From: Pelomonas aquatica
GTDB lineage: Bacteria; Pseudomonadota; Gammaproteobacteria; Burkholderiales; Burkholderiaceae_C
Direction: 5' to 3'
NCBI RefSeq assembly: GCF_026712205.1
Contig: NZ_JAPPUW010000016.1
Location: 37,157-101,156, forward strand
DNA length: 64,000 bases
Shown in pieces: positions 31,433 to 42,717 of the stretch (position 1 is the first letter of the stretch; each line of letters begins with the position of its first letter). A program made the translations under genes and the position numbers. The notes below the pieces were generated by a model that saw only the letters and a program-made list of their open reading frames with translations, searched no databases and was not told the DNA's origin.

Positions 31433-31729
31433 GAAGCGCTGGCTGAGCTAGCGGCTGCAAGTCCATGATTTTCAAAGGCTCCCAGGTTGCCCACAATTTC
31501 TGTGGATAAGTTTGTGAGCAAATCGCCCGCGCTGCCGTCATGCCCGTCTGCGGTGCGCCGGCCAAGCATTCGCGGGCTTCGACGGGCTTTCACGGCAAGC
31601 CTTGAAAATCAAGCACTTAGCAAGAATCCGGGAAAACTCTTAGGTGCGCCGCACCAAACCCAGAACCCTTCGGTCGCATCCCGATTTTTGGGGATAAGTC
31701 ATCGGGCAAGTGCAGATTTGGCGGATATC
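31433..31729. other. AT-richer non-coding region between priA and hemE
   Basis: This stretch of 297 bases has no gene I can support. It is clearly less GC-rich than its surroundings. It contains a 10-base inverted repeat, TGATTTTCAA (31466-31475) and TTGAAAATCA (31602-31611). It also has a perfect DnaA box and a related GGGGATAAG sequence near 31690. It must hold the priA promoter on the minus strand. I could not fix a -35/-10 pair. Confidence 0.5.
31501..31509 (-). promoter_or_regulatory. Consensus DnaA box upstream of priA
   Basis: TGTGGATAA on the plus strand is the exact reverse complement of the DnaA box TTATCCACA. It lies 69 bases before the priA start. A single box cannot make an origin but can bind DnaA and couple priA expression to replication. 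Confidence 0.5.
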
Positions 31730-32809
31730 TCAGGCCGCTGCACGCTGCTGGCGCGAATAGTTGTGCACCTCGTCCACCAGCGCCGTCACGCTCTCGGGCG
31801 GCGTGAACTGGCTGATGCCATGACCCAGGTTGAAGACGTGGCCGCTGCCGGCCGCGGGCCTGCCGAAGCTGTCCAGCACCGCCCGCGCCTGGGCGCGCAC
31901 GGCCTCGGGCGGCGCGAACAGCACATTGGGGTCCAGGTTGCCCTGCAGCGCGACGCGCTGGCCGACGCGGGCGCGGGCGGCGCCGAGGTTCATCGTCCAG
32001 TCCAGGCCCACGACGTCGGCGCCCGCGTCGGCGATTTCGTCCAGCCACGGGCCGCCGCCCTTGGTGAACAGGATGCGCGGGATGCGCCGACCCTCGTGCT
32101 CGGTCTTCACGGCCGCCAGCACCTGGCGCGAGTAGGCCAGGCTGAACTGCTGGAAGGCGCCGTCTGCCAGCACGCCGCCCCAGGAATCGAACAGCATGAC
32201 GGCCTGCGCGCCGGCCTCGATCTGCGCGTTCAGGTAGGCGGCCACGGCGCGCGCATTCACGTCCAGCATGCGGTGCATCAGGTCCGGGCGCGAATACATC
32301 AGGCTCTTCACGAGCCGGTAGTCGTCGGAGCCGCCGCCCTCGACCATGTAGCAGGCCAGCGTCCAGGGGCTGCCCGAGAAGCCGATCAGCGGCACGCGGC
32401 CGTTCAGCGCACGGCGGATGGACGTGACCGCGTCGAAGACATAGCGCAGCTTGCTCATGTCAGGCACTTCGAGGGCCGCCACGGCCGCCTCGTCGCGCAC
32501 GGCCTTGGCGAACTTCGGGCCCTCGCCTTGCTGGAAGGACAGGCCCAGGCCCATTGCGTCCGGCACGGTCAGGATGTCGCTGAACAGGATGGCCGCGTCG
32601 AGCGGGAAACGCTCCAGCGGCTGCAGCGTCACCTCGGTCGCGTAGTCGGTGTTCGTCGCCAGGCCCATGAAGCTGCCGGCCTTCTCGCGCGTGGCCCGGT
32701 ACTCGGGCAGATAGCGCCCCGCCTGGCGCATCAGCCAGACGGGCGTGTGATCGGTCGGCTGGCGCAGGCAGGCGCGCAGAAAGCTGTCGTTTTGGAGGGG
32801 GGCGAACAT
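31730..32809 (-). CDS. hemE: Uroporphyrinogen decarboxylase
   Basis: This 359-residue cytoplasmic enzyme removes four carboxyl groups from uroporphyrinogen III to give coproporphyrinogen III in haem synthesis. The family start is clear: [17 protein letters not shown], where the arginines bind substrate carboxylates. Further landmarks are [15 protein letters not shown], with the catalytic aspartate, [19 protein letters not shown], and LFDSWGG. The C-terminal LGHGI motif is also present. Length is as expected. It is a single gene on the minus strand, read after the mutarotase-like gene with 39 bases between them. Confidence 0.96.
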   Translation of the reverse strand: MFAPLQNDSFLRACLRQPTDHTPVWLMRQAGRYLPEYRATREKAGSFMGLATNTDYATEVTLQPLERFPLDAAILFSDILTVPDAMGLGLSFQQGEGPKFAKAVRDEAAVAALEVPDMSKLRYVFDAVTSIRRALNGRVPLIGFSGSPWTLACYMVEGGGSDDYRLVKSLMYSRPDLMHRMLDVNARAVAAYLNAQIEAGAQAVMLFDSWGGVLADGAFQQFSLAYSRQVLAAVKTEHEGRRIPRILFTKGGGPWLDEIADAGADVVGLDWTMNLGAARARVGQRVALQGNLDPNVLFAPPEAVRAQARAVLDSFGRPAAGSGHVFNLGHGISQFTPPESVTALVDEVHNYSRQQRAAA

Positions 32810-32848
32810 CGCCGGATTATCGGCGCCGCCCTCGCGCCGCCCTCTGAT

Positions 32849-33688
32849 TCAGAGCAAGCTCAGGCTCTGCCGCCCCACCCAGTTCTCGCCGGCCTGCAGC
32901 TCGATCGGGCGGCCGATGCTGGCCGCCTCCACGCAGAGCATTTCGCTCCAGCCTTCGGGCGGCATGTCGGCCAGCTTCGCGCAGCGCTCGGGGCCCGGGT
33001 TCCAGACCACGGCATCGTCGAAGCCCTGCTGCTGGATGACGACCTGGCGGCGGTCTTCGGTCACGAGCAGCGGGCGTTCCTTCACGCCGAAGTAGATGCG
33101 GTCCAGGTCCAGCACGCCCTTCTCGCCGGTCAGCAGCAGGTCCATGCGCTGCAGCGCCTCGGCCTGCTTGACGCTGTCGAAATAGCGCAGGCCGGCCAGG
33201 CCTTCGACGCTGACGGCATCGAGGTCGGCCACGCGCAGATAGGTATGCAGGGCGGCCGTGAACTGCAGCGGCGCGTCGCCGGTGTTCTCGCAGGCCAGCT
33301 CGATGTCGAGGCTGCGGCCGGACACGCGCACGCTCAGCTCCAGCTCGAAGGCATGCGGCCAGATCGCGCGCGTCGCATCGCCGTCCCGCAAGCGCAGCAC
33401 GGCCAGCGCGTCGTCCTGGCCCTGCTCCTGGCTGACCAGTTCCCAGGGCAGCGTGCGCGCGAAGCCATGCCGAGGCAGCGGGCCGCGGTCGGAGAACTGC
33501 GGAAAGATCACCGGCACGCCGCCGCGGATGGCCTTCTTGCCCGATGCGTACTCGCTGCGCGGCGACAGGTAGAGCTGCTCGGGCGCGCCGGCCGGCTGCC
33601 AGGACAGCAGATGGCCGCCGTTCAGGCTCATCGTGGCGGTGGCGCCGTCGGGCGCGGTCAGTCGGATGACGTCGTTCGTCGCAGTCAT
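32849..33688 (-). CDS. D-hexose-6-phosphate mutarotase (YeaD-like aldose epimerase)
   Basis: This 279-residue protein belongs to the glucose-6-phosphate 1-epimerase group of the aldose epimerase fold. Visible marks are NGGHLLSWQPAG, the RGGVPVIFPQF segment, LPRHGFARTLPW with its key histidine, and a late VVWNPGPE with ADMPPEGW and MLCVEAA. It interconverts alpha and beta anomers of hexose 6-phosphates in the cytoplasm. The ATG at 33688 is preferred because the upstream in-frame start would add eight residues overlapping the terminator of the ATP synthase operon. Confidence 0.88.
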   Translation of the reverse strand: MTATNDVIRLTAPDGATATMSLNGGHLLSWQPAGAPEQLYLSPRSEYASGKKAIRGGVPVIFPQFSDRGPLPRHGFARTLPWELVSQEQGQDDALAVLRLRDGDATRAIWPHAFELELSVRVSGRSLDIELACENTGDAPLQFTAALHTYLRVADLDAVSVEGLAGLRYFDSVKQAEALQRMDLLLTGEKGVLDLDRIYFGVKERPLLVTEDRRQVVIQQQGFDDAVVWNPGPERCAKLADMPPEGWSEMLCVEAASIGRPIELQAGENWVGRQSLSLL

Positions 33689-33704
33689 GGGATTCGGGCC
33701 TCGG

Positions 33705-33735
33705 AAAAACAAACGGCAGGCGCTCGGCCTGCCGT
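33705..33735 (-). terminator. Terminator of the ATP synthase operon
   Basis: On the minus strand ACGGCAGGC pairs with GCCTGCCGT around a five-base loop and is followed by TTTGTTTTT. It lies 30 bases after the atpC stop and before the mutarotase start, so it ends the atp transcript. Confidence 0.85.
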
Positions 33736-33764
33736 CATCGTCTCACCCTTGCGGGATGGGAGAC

Positions 33765-34178
33765 TCACTTCTTGAGGAACTTCCGCAGCGCGGCGATCTG
33801 GGCCGCCTGGATGGCGAGTTCGCTCTGCGCCTTGGCGAGGTCGAGGTCGCTCTTCGCGTTCTTCAGGGCTTCCTCGGCCAGCTTCTTGGCCTCGGTGGCC
33901 TTGGCTTCGTCGAGATCCTTGCCGCGGATGGCGGTGTCGGCCAGCACGGTCACGCGGTTGGGCTGCACCTCGAGGATGCCGCCAGCGACGAAGACGAACT
34001 CTTCGCTGCCGTCGGTGCGCTCGATGCGCACGGCGCCCGGCTTGATGCGGGTGATCAGCGGCGTGTGCTTGGGCAGGATGCCCAGTTCACCGGCCTCGCC
34101 CGGCAGGGCGACGAACTTGGCCTCGCCGGAGAAGATCTGCTCTTCGGCGGAGACCACATCGACGTGGAGGGTTGCCAT
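33765..34178 (-). CDS. atpC: ATP synthase epsilon subunit
   Basis: This 137-residue F1 subunit starts with the beta-sandwich domain ([39 protein letters not shown]) and ends in the two-helix hairpin from about residue 88. It sits on the rotor stalk with gamma and can inhibit ATP hydrolysis. It is the last gene of the operon. It is separated from atpD by 130 bases, far longer than the other gaps, and that gap forms a long hairpin. Confidence 0.96.
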   Translation of the reverse strand: MATLHVDVVSAEEQIFSGEAKFVALPGEAGELGILPKHTPLITRIKPGAVRIERTDGSEEFVFVAGGILEVQPNRVTVLADTAIRGKDLDEAKATEAKKLAEEALKNAKSDLDLAKAQSELAIQAAQIAALRKFLKK

Positions 34179-34200
34179 GAGATTGATCCTTGTTTAACGG

Positions 34201-35733
<1,533 letters not shown>

Positions 35734-35762
35734 TCAATTCAAATCTTTGCGTTCGGGCCGGA

Positions 35763-36635
35763 TCAGCCCACCGCGGCCGCGCCGCTGACGATCTCGGACA
35801 ACTCTTTGGTGATGGCGGCCTGGCGGGTCTTGTTGTAGACCAGCTTCAGCTCGCCGATCAGCGTGCCGGCGTTGTCGGTCGCAGCCTTCATGGCCACCAT
35901 GCGGGCGGACTGCTCGCTGGCCATGTTCTCGGCGACGGCCTGGAAGACCAGCGCTTCCGAGTAGCGCACCAACAGTTCGTTGATGACGGTCGCGGCATCG
36001 GGCTCGTAGATGTAATCCCACGAGTGGGCCGGCTTTTCCGTCGCCAGCTCGCTGGCCTTGAGCGGCAGCAGCTGGTGCACCTGCACCTCTTGCTTCATCG
36101 TGTTGATGAACTTGGTGTAGCAGAGGTAGACGGCGGACAGCCTGCCTTCGGCGTAGGCGTCGAGCAGCACCTTGACGGGGCCGATCAGGGCCTCGATGTG
36201 GGGCTGGTCGCCGAGCTGCGTGGCGTGGGCCACGACCTTGGCGCCGATGCGGTTCATGAAGCCCAGGCCCTTGCCGCCGATGGCGACGACCTCGGCCTTG
36301 TGGCCAGCGGCTTCCACTTCCTTCAGCTTGGCCGTGGCCGCGCGCAGCAGGTTGGTGTTGAGACCGCCGCACAGGCCCTTGTCCGTCGTGACGACAACCA
36401 TGCCGACCGTCTTCGCCTCCTCGTTCTTCACCAGGAAGGGATGGCGGTACTCGGGGTTGGCCTTGGCCAGTTCGGCGGCGATATTGCCGATCTTCTCCGC
36501 GTAGGGGCGGGCCGAGCGCATCCGTTCCTGCGCCTTGCGCATCTTGGACGCGGCGACCATCTCCATCGCCTTGGTGATCTTCTTGGTGTTCTCGACCGAC
36601 TTGATCTTGCCGCGGATTTCTTTGCTTGAAGCCAT
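35763..36635 (-). CDS. atpG: ATP synthase gamma subunit
   Basis: This 290-residue rotor shaft subunit begins [32 protein letters not shown], which in pieces gives the family's N-terminal helix. It ends with the helix [15 protein letters not shown], and the conserved central DKGLCGGLN motif is present. It turns inside the alpha-beta ring and links it to the c-ring. Its gaps to neighbouring genes are about 40-60 bases. Confidence 0.97.
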   Translation of the reverse strand: MASSKEIRGKIKSVENTKKITKAMEMVAASKMRKAQERMRSARPYAEKIGNIAAELAKANPEYRHPFLVKNEEAKTVGMVVVTTDKGLCGGLNTNLLRAATAKLKEVEAAGHKAEVVAIGGKGLGFMNRIGAKVVAHATQLGDQPHIEALIGPVKVLLDAYAEGRLSAVYLCYTKFINTMKQEVQVHQLLPLKASELATEKPAHSWDYIYEPDAATVINELLVRYSEALVFQAVAENMASEQSARMVAMKAATDNAGTLIGELKLVYNKTRQAAITKELSEIVSGAAAVG

Positions 36636-36693
36636 TCGAACTCCTAGTCAGTACGGGGCTGAGGTTTGAGGCTCGGCCCCGAGGTTCCGTGGC

Positions 36694-38247
36694 TTAAGCG
36701 AAGGACTTCTTGAAAGAAGTGATCGCAGCGTTCAGCTCGGCTTCCGCATCCTTGTCCATCGCCTTGTCGTTCTCGAGCTTGGCGAGCAGCGCGGCATGGC
36801 TGGTCTTCAGGAACTGGTGCAGGCCGTGCTCGAAGGACAGGACCTTCTTGACCTCGATGCTGTCCATGAAGCCCTTGTTGGCGGCGTACAGCGAGGCGGC
36901 CATCAGCGAGATGGGCAGCGGCGAATACTGGGCCTGCTTCAGCAGTTCCGTCACGCGGGCGCCACGGTCCAGCTGCTTGCGGGTGGCTTCGTCCAGGTCG
37001 GAGGCGAACTGCGCGAACGCGGCCAGCTCACGGTACTGGGCCAGGTCGGTACGGATACCGCCGGACAGCGCCTTGATCAGCTTGGTCTGGGCGGCGCCAC
37101 CGACGCGCGACACCGAGATACCGGCGTTGATGGCGGGGCGGATACCGGCGTTGAACAGGTTGGTTTCCAGGAAGATCTGGCCGTCGGTGATCGAGATCAC
37201 ATTGGTCGGCACGAAGGCGGACACGTCGCCGGCCTGCGTCTCGATGATCGGCAGCGCGGTCAGCGAACCGGTCTTGCCCTTGACCTCGCCCTTGGTGAAG
37301 GCTTCGACGTAGTCGGCGTTCACGCGGGCGGCACGCTCCAGCAGGCGGCTGTGGAGATAGAACACGTCGCCGGGGAAGGCTTCGCGGCCCGGCGGGCGGC
37401 GCAGCAGCAGCGAGACCTGGCGGTAGGCCACGGCCTGCTTGGACAGGTCGTCGTAGACGATCAGGGCGTCTTGGCCGCGGTCGCGGAAGTATTCGCCCAT
37501 CGTGCAGCCGGAGTAGGCCGACACGTACTGCATGGCGGCGGATTCCGAAGCCGAGGCGGCGACGACGATGGTGTAGTCCATCGCGCCGGCCTGCTCCAGC
37601 GAGCGCACCACGTTCTTGATCGACGACGCCTTCTGGCCGATGGCGACGTAGACGCAGGTCATATTCTGACCCTTCTGGTTGATGATCGCGTCGATCGCCA
37701 CGGCGGTCTTGCCGGTCTGGCGGTCGCCAATGATCAGTTCGCGCTGGCCACGGCCGACGGGAACCATCGAGTCAATCGACTTCAGGCCGGTCTGCACCGG
37801 CTGGTCAACCGACTTACGCGCGATGACGCCCGGGGCGACCTTCTCGATGACGTCGGTCATCTTGGCGTTGATCGGGCCCTTGCCATCGATGGGCTGGCCC
37901 AGCGCGTTGACGACGCGGCCGATCAGCTCGGGGCCGACCGGCACTTCCAGGATGCGGCCCGTGCACTTGACGGTGTCGCCTTCCGAGACGTGCTCGTAGG
38001 CACCCAGAATCACGGCGCCGACGGAGTCGCGCTCGAGGTTCAGGGCCAGACCGAAGGTCTGCGTGCCGTCAGCGGCCGGCGGGAATTCGAGCATCTCGCC
38101 CTGCATCACGTCCGAGAGGCCGTGGACGCGGACGATGCCGTCGGAAACGGACACGACGGTGCCCTGGTTGCGGATGTCCGTGCTGCCACCAAGACCCTCG
38201 ATGCGGCTCTTGATCAGTTCGGAAATTTCAGCGGGATTCAGTTGCAT
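36694..38247 (-). CDS. atpA: ATP synthase alpha subunit
   Basis: This 517-residue non-catalytic nucleotide-binding F1 subunit has the P-loop [11 protein letters not shown] and the preceding [12 protein letters not shown]. It also has the signature [17 protein letters not shown]. The N-terminal beta barrel contains [16 protein letters not shown]. It alternates with beta in the hexamer. Length is standard and no residue looks unusual. Confidence 0.98.
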   Translation of the reverse strand: MQLNPAEISELIKSRIEGLGGSTDIRNQGTVVSVSDGIVRVHGLSDVMQGEMLEFPPAADGTQTFGLALNLERDSVGAVILGAYEHVSEGDTVKCTGRILEVPVGPELIGRVVNALGQPIDGKGPINAKMTDVIEKVAPGVIARKSVDQPVQTGLKSIDSMVPVGRGQRELIIGDRQTGKTAVAIDAIINQKGQNMTCVYVAIGQKASSIKNVVRSLEQAGAMDYTIVVAASASESAAMQYVSAYSGCTMGEYFRDRGQDALIVYDDLSKQAVAYRQVSLLLRRPPGREAFPGDVFYLHSRLLERAARVNADYVEAFTKGEVKGKTGSLTALPIIETQAGDVSAFVPTNVISITDGQIFLETNLFNAGIRPAINAGISVSRVGGAAQTKLIKALSGGIRTDLAQYRELAAFAQFASDLDEATRKQLDRGARVTELLKQAQYSPLPISLMAASLYAANKGFMDSIEVKKVLSFEHGLHQFLKTSHAALLAKLENDKAMDKDAEAELNAAITSFKKSFA

Positions 38248-38344
38248 GCTTGGTCTCCCAGGTGGCCGTTCCGTCGCCGGATCAAGGGCGGGGTCAGACG
38301 CGGGGGTGAATCGGTGGAATGTCTTGCGGGGCGTGGGCTGCGGA

Positions 38345-38878
38345 TCAGGCCGTCAGAGCGACCTTCATGCGCTCCAGGCGGGCCTTGACGGAGGTGTCCA
38401 GCACCTCGTCGCCGACGACGACGCGAACGCCGCCGATCAGGCCGGGCTCCAGCTGCACATGGGCGTCGAGCTTGCGGCCGAAGCGCTTCTCCAGCGTGGC
38501 CTTGAGCTCGGCGAGCTGCGCGTCGCTGATCTCGAAGGCGCTGTAGATCTGCGCATCGGACACGCCGGAGGCGGCATTGGCCAGTACGTGATACTGGGCC
38601 ACGATCTCGGGCAGCGCGGCCAGGCGGCCGTTCTCGACGACGGTCTGCAGCAGGTTCTGCACGCCGCCGGCCAGCGTCTGCTTGGCAGCCGCGGTCATGA
38701 CCGCGACGACCTGGGCAGGCTGGGCCTTGGGGTGATCGGCGAACTGGCGCAGATCGGCGTCCTGCGCCACCTGGGCCAGCGCGTCGAGCTGCGCACCCCA
38801 GGCAGCCAGGTTCTGGCCCTTGGCGACTTGGAACAGCGCTTCCGCGTAAGGGCGGGCGATGGTGGCGATCTCGGCCAT
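38345..38878 (-). CDS. atpH: ATP synthase delta subunit
   Basis: This 177-residue peripheral stalk subunit starts with the family pattern [15 protein letters not shown]. It ends with the region [26 protein letters not shown], followed by a short helix. It fixes the F1 head to the b subunits. Its ATG directly follows the atpF stop with no gap. Confidence 0.96.
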   Translation of the reverse strand: MAEIATIARPYAEALFQVAKGQNLAAWGAQLDALAQVAQDADLRQFADHPKAQPAQVVAVMTAAAKQTLAGGVQNLLQTVVENGRLAALPEIVAQYHVLANAASGVSDAQIYSAFEISDAQLAELKATLEKRFGRKLDAHVQLEPGLIGGVRVVVGDEVLDTSVKARLERMKVALTA

Positions 38879-39349
38879 TTACAGCTCCGTCTTCAGGCGA
38901 GCCAGCAACTCGGCATGGACGCCGGCATTGACTTCCTTGTGCAGGATCTGCTCGGCGCCCTTGACGGCCAGCGCGGCGACCTGGTCGCGCAGCGCTTCGC
39001 GGGCGCGGCCGACCTGCTGGTCGGCATCGGCCTTGGCGGCGGCGAGGATCTTGGCGCCTTCGTCTTCGGCGCGCTTCTTGGCCTCGTCGACGATGGCGGC
39101 GGCACGCTTTTCAGCGTCGGCGATCAGCTTGCCGGATTCGGCCTTGGTCTGGGCCAGTTCCTGGGCGATCTGCGCCTCGGCGCCGGCCAGCTCGGCCTTG
39201 GCCTTGTCGGCGGCGGACAGGCCGGCGGCGATCTTCGCGGCACGCTCGTCGAGCGCCTTGATGATCGGCGGCCACACATACTTCATCGTGAACCCGACCA
39301 GGATCAGGAACACGATCATCTGAACGATGAGCGACGCGTTAATAAACAC
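38879..39349 (-). CDS. atpF: ATP synthase b subunit
   Basis: This 156-residue stator subunit has one N-terminal membrane helix ([17 protein letters not shown], about 5-22). The rest is a long alanine- and charge-rich coiled coil. Two copies form the outer stalk that holds F1 against rotation. Length and form are typical for proteobacteria. Confidence 0.96.
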   Translation of the reverse strand: MFINASLIVQMIVFLILVGFTMKYVWPPIIKALDERAAKIAAGLSAADKAKAELAGAEAQIAQELAQTKAESGKLIADAEKRAAAIVDEAKKRAEDEGAKILAAAKADADQQVGRAREALRDQVAALAVKGAEQILHKEVNAGVHAELLARLKTEL

Positions 39350-39381
39350 GGTGGTGCCTCACAAAGTTTCGAGTGCTTGAA

Positions 39382-39412
39382 GCCGCCCCCAGGAGTCCGA
39401 GGGCGGGGCGGC
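39382..39412 (-). other. Stem-loop in the atpE-atpF gap
   Basis: GCCGCCCC (39382-39389) pairs perfectly with GGGGCGGC (39405-39412) across a 15-base loop. It lies just after the atpE stop in the minus-strand message. No U-tract follows, so it is not a terminator. It may stabilise the abundant atpE message or adjust subunit ratios. Confidence 0.5.
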
Positions 39413-39421
39413 AACGTCGAA

Positions 39422-39697
<276 letters not shown>

Positions 39698-39753
39698 TTA
39701 AGGGACTAGAGAGAAAAGGGTTGAAGGAAAACTGCTTGGGGAAACTTGAACGC

Positions 39754-40608
39754 TCAGTGCGCGTCGTGCGCCTGGCCGATGTAGATCAGCGTCAGCATCA
39801 TGAAGATGAAGGCCTGCAGCGTGATGATCAGGATGTGAAAGATCGCCCACACCGAGCCGGCGACGATGTGGCCGATGGCCAGGCCGATGCCGGTGGCCGA
39901 CAGGCTCCAGGCGCCACCCATCATCGCGATCAGCAGGAAAATCAGTTCGCCGGCATACATGTTGCCGAACAGCCGCATGCCGTGCGAGACGGTCTTGGCG
40001 ACGAACTCGATGAGCTGCATCAGGAAGTTGACCGGATACAGATAGACCTTGTCGCCGAAGGGCGCGGCCACCAGCTCGTGCGCCCAGCCGCCGGCGCCCT
40101 TGACCTTGACGTTGTAGATCAGGCAGGTGACCAGCACGCCGATGGACAGACCCATCGTCATCGACAGGTCGGCCGTCGGCACGACGCGCAGCTTGGCGTG
40201 GTGGTCGCCGGTGATGTTCTGCCAAGCCCAAGGCAGCAGGTCGACCGGCAGCAGGTCCATCGCATTCATCAGGAAGATCCAGACGAACACGGTCAGGGCC
40301 AGCGGCGCGACGAGCTTGCGGCTCTCGGCGCTGTGCACGATGCCCTTGGCCTGGTTGGCGACCATTTCGACGAGGATTTCGACGGCGGCTTGAAAACGAC
40401 CCGGAGCGCCCGACGTGGCGGACTTCGCCGCGCGCCACAGGAAGAAGCAGCTCAGCACGCCGAGGAAGATGCTGAAGAACAGCGAGTCGAGGTTGACGAC
40501 GGAGAAGTCGGCGATGCCCTTCTGCGTGCCACTCTGGAAGTGCTGCAGGTGGTGAATGATGTATTCACCAGCGCTCGGGGCTGCGGTTTCGTGGCCTTCT
40601 GCTGCCAT
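39754..40608 (-). CDS. atpB: ATP synthase a subunit
   Basis: This 284-residue membrane subunit forms the proton half-channels beside the c-ring. The conserved SLIYNVKVKG and NFLMQLIEFVAKTVSHGMRLFGNMYAGE segments are present as shorter family motifs; MRLFGNMYAGE carries the essential arginine. It has six or so membrane segments and a length normal for betaproteobacteria. Confidence 0.97.
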   Translation of the reverse strand: MAAEGHETAAPSAGEYIIHHLQHFQSGTQKGIADFSVVNLDSLFFSIFLGVLSCFFLWRAAKSATSGAPGRFQAAVEILVEMVANQAKGIVHSAESRKLVAPLALTVFVWIFLMNAMDLLPVDLLPWAWQNITGDHHAKLRVVPTADLSMTMGLSIGVLVTCLIYNVKVKGAGGWAHELVAAPFGDKVYLYPVNFLMQLIEFVAKTVSHGMRLFGNMYAGELIFLLIAMMGGAWSLSATGIGLAIGHIVAGSVWAIFHILIITLQAFIFMMLTLIYIGQAHDAH

Positions 40609-40624
40609 GTTTCGTTCTGCCTCG

Positions 40625-41119
40625 TCAGTTCTTTCGGCCGCGCCACGCGAGCGCCAGCCAGTTCACCTTGATGCACACCGCGAGGGTGACCAGCAGGGCT
40701 GGCCAGCTCAGGCCCGGCACCACCTTTGGCGCCAGCACCAGCATCGCGATCGATGCACCGATTTTCAAAAATTCCCAACCCATGAACCCCGCAGCCGCAG
40801 CGACTGCCGAGTCCACTCGCTTCGTCATGCCCCGCGCCAGCAGCATGTTGGGCAGCACCACCGCCGCGGCGCCGTACAGCGCCGAAACCATGGCCACGCC
40901 GGATGCCGTCCACAGCCGGATCACGGCCACGCACAGCAAGCCTGCCACCAGCTGCATCCCCAGCACACGCCAGGGCGACAGCATCGGCAACGCGGACTTC
41001 AATGCCGCCGCCTCATCCGGGCTCAAGGCCTTGACGGGCGGCTCCTCGTTCTCGTCGTCCCAGCCGCCGGCCGACGATGCGGCGGGAGGCCAGGTCTTGC
41101 GGGGGCCGGTTTCGGTCAT
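40625..41119 (-). CDS. atpI: ATP synthase subunit I (AtpI-like)
   Basis: This 164-residue protein has a polar N-terminal part of about 55 residues and four membrane segments (MLSPWRVLGMQLVAGLLC is cut into the first; ALYGAAAVVLPNML and the last pair follow). It fits the small AtpI family encoded first in many atp operons, which helps c-ring assembly or magnesium supply. The ATG at 41119 is chosen over an in-frame upstream start because it lies about 85 bases after a strong promoter. It is the first gene of the operon. Confidence 0.85.
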   Translation of the reverse strand: MTETGPRKTWPPAASSAGGWDDENEEPPVKALSPDEAAALKSALPMLSPWRVLGMQLVAGLLCVAVIRLWTASGVAMVSALYGAAAVVLPNMLLARGMTKRVDSAVAAAAGFMGWEFLKIGASIAMLVLAPKVVPGLSWPALLVTLAVCIKVNWLALAWRGRKN

Positions 41120-41212
41120 GGCGCCAGATCCTGGGGTGGGCGACTCGGCCCCTAAAACTGCCAGGGGCCGCGCACCGAGATGACGCACGGGGCGCCATCC
41201 ACAAAGCCCCTC

Positions 41213-41241
41213 ATTATATGTGACGAGTTACACCGGGGTAA
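41213..41241 (-). promoter_or_regulatory. Promoter of the ATP synthase operon
   Basis: On the minus strand a perfect -10 TATAAT (41213-41218) lies 17 bases from a -35-like TTACCC (41236-41241). Transcription would begin near 41206 and leave an untranslated leader of about 85 bases before atpI. The -35 is weak but the spacing is ideal. Confidence 0.7.
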
Positions 41242-41266
41242 ATGCAACCCCGGCGGCGCTCGGAAT

Positions 41267-42160
41267 TCAGGCCTGCGTCAGCGTCGCAGGCAAGCCGGGC
41301 ACATCGACACGCAGTTGCAGCACCGCGCCGGCCAGCGGTTCGCGCGCCAGCTCTTCGGCGGGACGCTTCTCGCGCGCCGTCGTGACGAAGAGCGTGCGGC
41401 CATCGGCGCCGCCGAAGGTGGGCATGGTCGGGCAGGTCACGGGCAGGTCGATGCGCCGCACGACGTCGCCGCCCGGCGCGATGCGCAGCACGCAGCCGCC
41501 TTCGAACATCGCGGCCCAGTAGTGGCCTTCGGCGTCCATCGCCGCGCCGTCGGGACGACCGCCATAGGCCTCGCCGGGCGTGCGCGGCTTGAATTCGGCG
41601 CAGACGCGCGGCGAAGACAGCGTGCCGGTGGCCACGTCGAAGTCGGCGACGTAGATGCGATGTGCCTTGGTGTCGGACCAGTGCATGCGCCGGCCATCGG
41701 GGCTCCAGGCCAGGCCGTTGGACGTCGTCAGGCCGGGCACCTGGGCCGCGAAGGCGCCGCCGTCGAAACGGTACAGCGCCGCCTCGGGCTCGCGCGCATC
41801 CGAAATGCTGCCGACCCACAGCCTGCCGGCCGGGTCGACCTTGCCGTCGTTGAAGCGCAGTCGCGCCGGGTCATAGGGCGGCGCGCTGACGAGATGCTGG
41901 GCGCCCGTCGACGTGTCCAGCGCCCACAGGCCATCGCGCCGCGCCACCAGCAGGCCGCCGCCCGCCCGCGCCGCGATGCAGCCCGGCTCGGCGTCCTGCG
42001 GCCACATGTCCGGCATGTCCGCGCCCTCGCGCCAGCGCAGCACCTGGCGGCCGGGGATGTCGACCGCGTAGAGGCATTGTTCGGTGGGATGCCAGAGCGG
42101 CGATTCGCCGAGCAGGCAGCGGTGAGCGCCCAGCGGCTGGATGTCGGGTTCGAGTGCCAT
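41267..42160 (-). CDS. SMP-30/gluconolactonase/regucalcin family protein
   Basis: This 297-residue six-bladed propeller enzyme probably hydrolyses a sugar lactone using a divalent metal. Family marks are LGESPLWHPTEQCLYAVDI near the start, which carries the metal-binding Glu, RFNDGKVDPAGRLWVG, TTSNGLAWSPDGRRMHWSDT and PDGAAMDAEGHYWAA. No sugar catabolic genes are adjacent. It is 17 bases after a GNAT gene and looks like the last gene of the long minus-strand set. Confidence 0.88.
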   Translation of the reverse strand: MALEPDIQPLGAHRCLLGESPLWHPTEQCLYAVDIPGRQVLRWREGADMPDMWPQDAEPGCIAARAGGGLLVARRDGLWALDTSTGAQHLVSAPPYDPARLRFNDGKVDPAGRLWVGSISDAREPEAALYRFDGGAFAAQVPGLTTSNGLAWSPDGRRMHWSDTKAHRIYVADFDVATGTLSSPRVCAEFKPRTPGEAYGGRPDGAAMDAEGHYWAAMFEGGCVLRIAPGGDVVRRIDLPVTCPTMPTFGGADGRTLFVTTAREKRPAEELAREPLAGAVLQLRVDVPGLPATLTQA

Positions 42161-42177
42161 GCCGGCACTCTAGGCGG

Positions 42178-42693
42178 TTATCCGAAGTAACTCGGCCGGA
42201 ACGCGCCGAGTTCGGCCTTCAGGTAGTGGGCGCCGGGGATGGGATTGAAGCAGAACGGCGGCACCTCGACGAAGCCCAGGCTTTCGTAGAGGCCGCGGGC
42301 GGCCGCCATGTCGTCCAGCGTGTCCAGCAGCATGCGCGAGTAGCCGGCCTCGGCGGCGCGCTCCATCAGCGCCTGCGCAATCATGCGGCCCAGGCCGAAG
42401 CGGCGGAAGGCCGGGCGCACGAACAGGCGCTTCATCTCGCAGGCATTGGGGTAATCGGCATCGGGCAGCGGCCGGAAGGCCCCGCTGCCGGCGACCGCGC
42501 CGTCGACGGTGGCCAGCAGCATCAGGCCACCGGGTGGCGCGTAGGCGCCGGGCAGGGCGGCGAGTTCCGCCTCGAAGCCCTGGAAGCCCAGGTCCACCAC
42601 CAGGCTGGCGGCGTAGTCGCGCAGGATGAGACGAACCTCCTGCCAGTCTTCGGCAGATTCGGGCCTGATCAGTTGGATATCGGGGGCGGCCAT
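42178..42693 (-). CDS. GNAT-family N-acetyltransferase
   Basis: This 171-residue acetyltransferase has the acetyl-CoA binding motif in MKRLFVRPAFRRFGLGRMIAQAL. The region LLDTLDDMAAARGLYESLGFVE completes the GNAT fold. The substrate is not known. It lies between AlaX and the SMP-30 gene on the same strand with short gaps, so it is probably co-transcribed. Confidence 0.85.
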   Translation of the reverse strand: MAAPDIQLIRPESAEDWQEVRLILRDYAASLVVDLGFQGFEAELAALPGAYAPPGGLMLLATVDGAVAGSGAFRPLPDADYPNACEMKRLFVRPAFRRFGLGRMIAQALMERAAEAGYSRMLLDTLDDMAAARGLYESLGFVEVPPFCFNPIPGAHYLKAELGAFRPSYFG

Positions 42694-42717
42694 GACTTGC
42701 TCCGTGCACCGGCAGCC

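Noticed and set aside
31433..31729. Possible replication origin because of a DnaA box and AT-rich DNA
   Set aside because: Only one consensus box is present and neither dnaA nor dnaN is nearby.
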